A stretch of 7,924 nucleotides of DNA. Source: Rhizobiaceae bacterium. Its GTDB lineage: Bacteria > Pseudomonadota > Alphaproteobacteria > Rhizobiales > Rhizobiaceae. The stretch is from the NCBI GenBank assembly GCA_004299545.1, contig SCRB01000289.1:1-7924 (forward strand), written 5' to 3'. Positions 7,546 through 7,924 of this stretch are shown here, in pieces (position 1 is the first letter of the stretch; the number at the start of each line of letters is the position of its first letter). The translations under genes were made by a program, and so were the position numbers. The notes below the pieces were generated by a model that was not told the DNA's origin, made no database searches, and saw nothing but the letters and a program-made list of their open reading frames with translations.

Positions 7546-7704
7546 ATGGACAGCACGCCAAATCTCTTGCTTCCCTATATCATGCCTTCCTAGGCGGGAA
7601 AATCCGCCACCCATAATGCGGCGCTGCGGATGCTCTATGCCTTGGTGATGCCTGCCGTCGAGAGTCGTATCGACACAGCGCAGCCGGCAGACGCGGTGGA
7701 GGTC
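7546..7704 (+). pseudogene. Decayed 5' fragment of a second DUF2793 gene
   Basis: Read on plus from ATG 7546, the translation begins MDSTPNLLLPYIMPS, then TAG at 7591-7593, and resumes in the same frame with THNAALRML (7609-7635), ALVMPAVESR and IDTAQPADAVE. Aligned by eye without gaps to the DUF2793 protein at 1-799, 29 of the first 41 positions are identical. The stop replaces Gln16 of the QAQKH motif (CAG to TAG), and the rest of that motif and the Asp of LDALV are also lost. Similarity ends near 7701, where an IS66-type fragment on the other strand begins. Only about 53 codons remain, so this is a dead relic. It is divergent from the acyltransferase, 86 bases away. Confidence 0.75.
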
Positions 7705-7796
7705 TGACGCTTCGCCTCCGTGCTGAACCGACGACGCCGGCCTGTGTCCACGATCTCCAGAAGCTTGAAATCATTCTTGGTTGTAGTGGTGTCCAT
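7635..7796 (-). pseudogene. Truncated IS66-type tnpA start fused to antisense DUF2793 relic
   Basis: From ATG 7796 on minus, with AGAGG just upstream, the frame encodes 53 residues. The first 30 or so (KNDFKLLEIVDTGRRRRFS, then TEAKRQ) resemble the N-terminus of the small IS66-family accessory protein TnpA, where a [W/F]S-x-E-x-K segment follows an Arg cluster before a helix-turn-helix. From about codon 31 (near 7704) the similarity stops and the frame reads antisense through the DUF2793 relic to TAG at 7637-7635. The helix-turn-helix, tnpB and the transposase tnpC are absent on this side, so the element is a remnant and cannot move. The identification rests on a short motif. Confidence 0.5.
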
Positions 7797-7924
7797 ACGA
7801 CCTCTAATTATTCCAACCGGCGCACTTCACAAGGCGGCTCTCCTCGGAGGCGTACAGATTGTAAAGTATTCACGCCATATTCAGGATGCGTCGGGCTTGA
7901 AGAATCATAGCTGGAGTAACAAAG
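7797..7924. other. Right-edge sequence, possible outer part of the IS66-like relic
   Basis: These 128 bases precede the tnpA-like start on minus and would correspond to the upstream end of the insertion element. I could not find a terminal inverted repeat or target duplication in them, and no open frame is recognisable, so the element boundary is either beyond the window or too decayed to see. Confidence 0.3.

Noticed and set aside
1..7924. CRISPR arrays, tRNA or rRNA genes, riboswitches, toxin-antitoxin or defence systems
   Set aside because: No regularly spaced repeats, no cloverleaf or rRNA signatures and no recognisable defence proteins were seen on either strand.

Overview
The window looks like an alphaproteobacterial chromosome or large plasmid, most likely from a Rhizobium/Agrobacterium-type organism (Hyphomicrobiales). 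The basis is the GC-rich coding sequence, a DUF2793 protein of the type common in rhizobial phage and gene-transfer-agent tail regions, and an IS66-type transposase fragment. The genus cannot be fixed from the sequence alone.

Layout. Bases 1-799 (minus) hold the first 266 codons of a DUF2793 protein that runs off the left edge. After a 273-base gap comes a WbpA-type UDP-GlcNAc 6-dehydrogenase (minus, 1073-2425). A gap of about 560 bases without a recognisable protein gene follows; it carries a 27-codon ORF with a very strong ribosome binding site just before the next operon. Three tightly packed plus-strand genes, capE-capF-capG (2990-6268), come next. A convergent OafA-type membrane acyltransferase (minus, 6305-7459) closes the metabolic block. 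The right end (7546-7796) is a scar: a decayed DUF2793 gene start on plus, fused to the decayed start of an IS66-type tnpA on minus.

How the genes work together. CapE, CapF and CapG form the known three-enzyme route from UDP-GlcNAc to UDP-N-acetyl-L-fucosamine. The WbpA-like enzyme oxidises UDP-GlcNAc at C6 to a uronic acid. Together they point to a surface polysaccharide (O-antigen, capsule or exopolysaccharide) containing L-FucNAc and an N-acetylhexosaminuronic acid, possibly O-acylated by the membrane acyltransferase. No glycosyltransferase, flippase, polymerase or exporter lies in the window, so the assembly genes must be elsewhere.

The most unusual observation is architectural. The sugar cassette is bracketed by two DUF2793 gene starts that point outward, one open through the left edge and one a pseudogene cut by an IS66 relic. 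This suggests the cassette occupies a rearranged or recombinogenic prophage/GTA-like tail-gene locus. I found no wholly new enzyme system.
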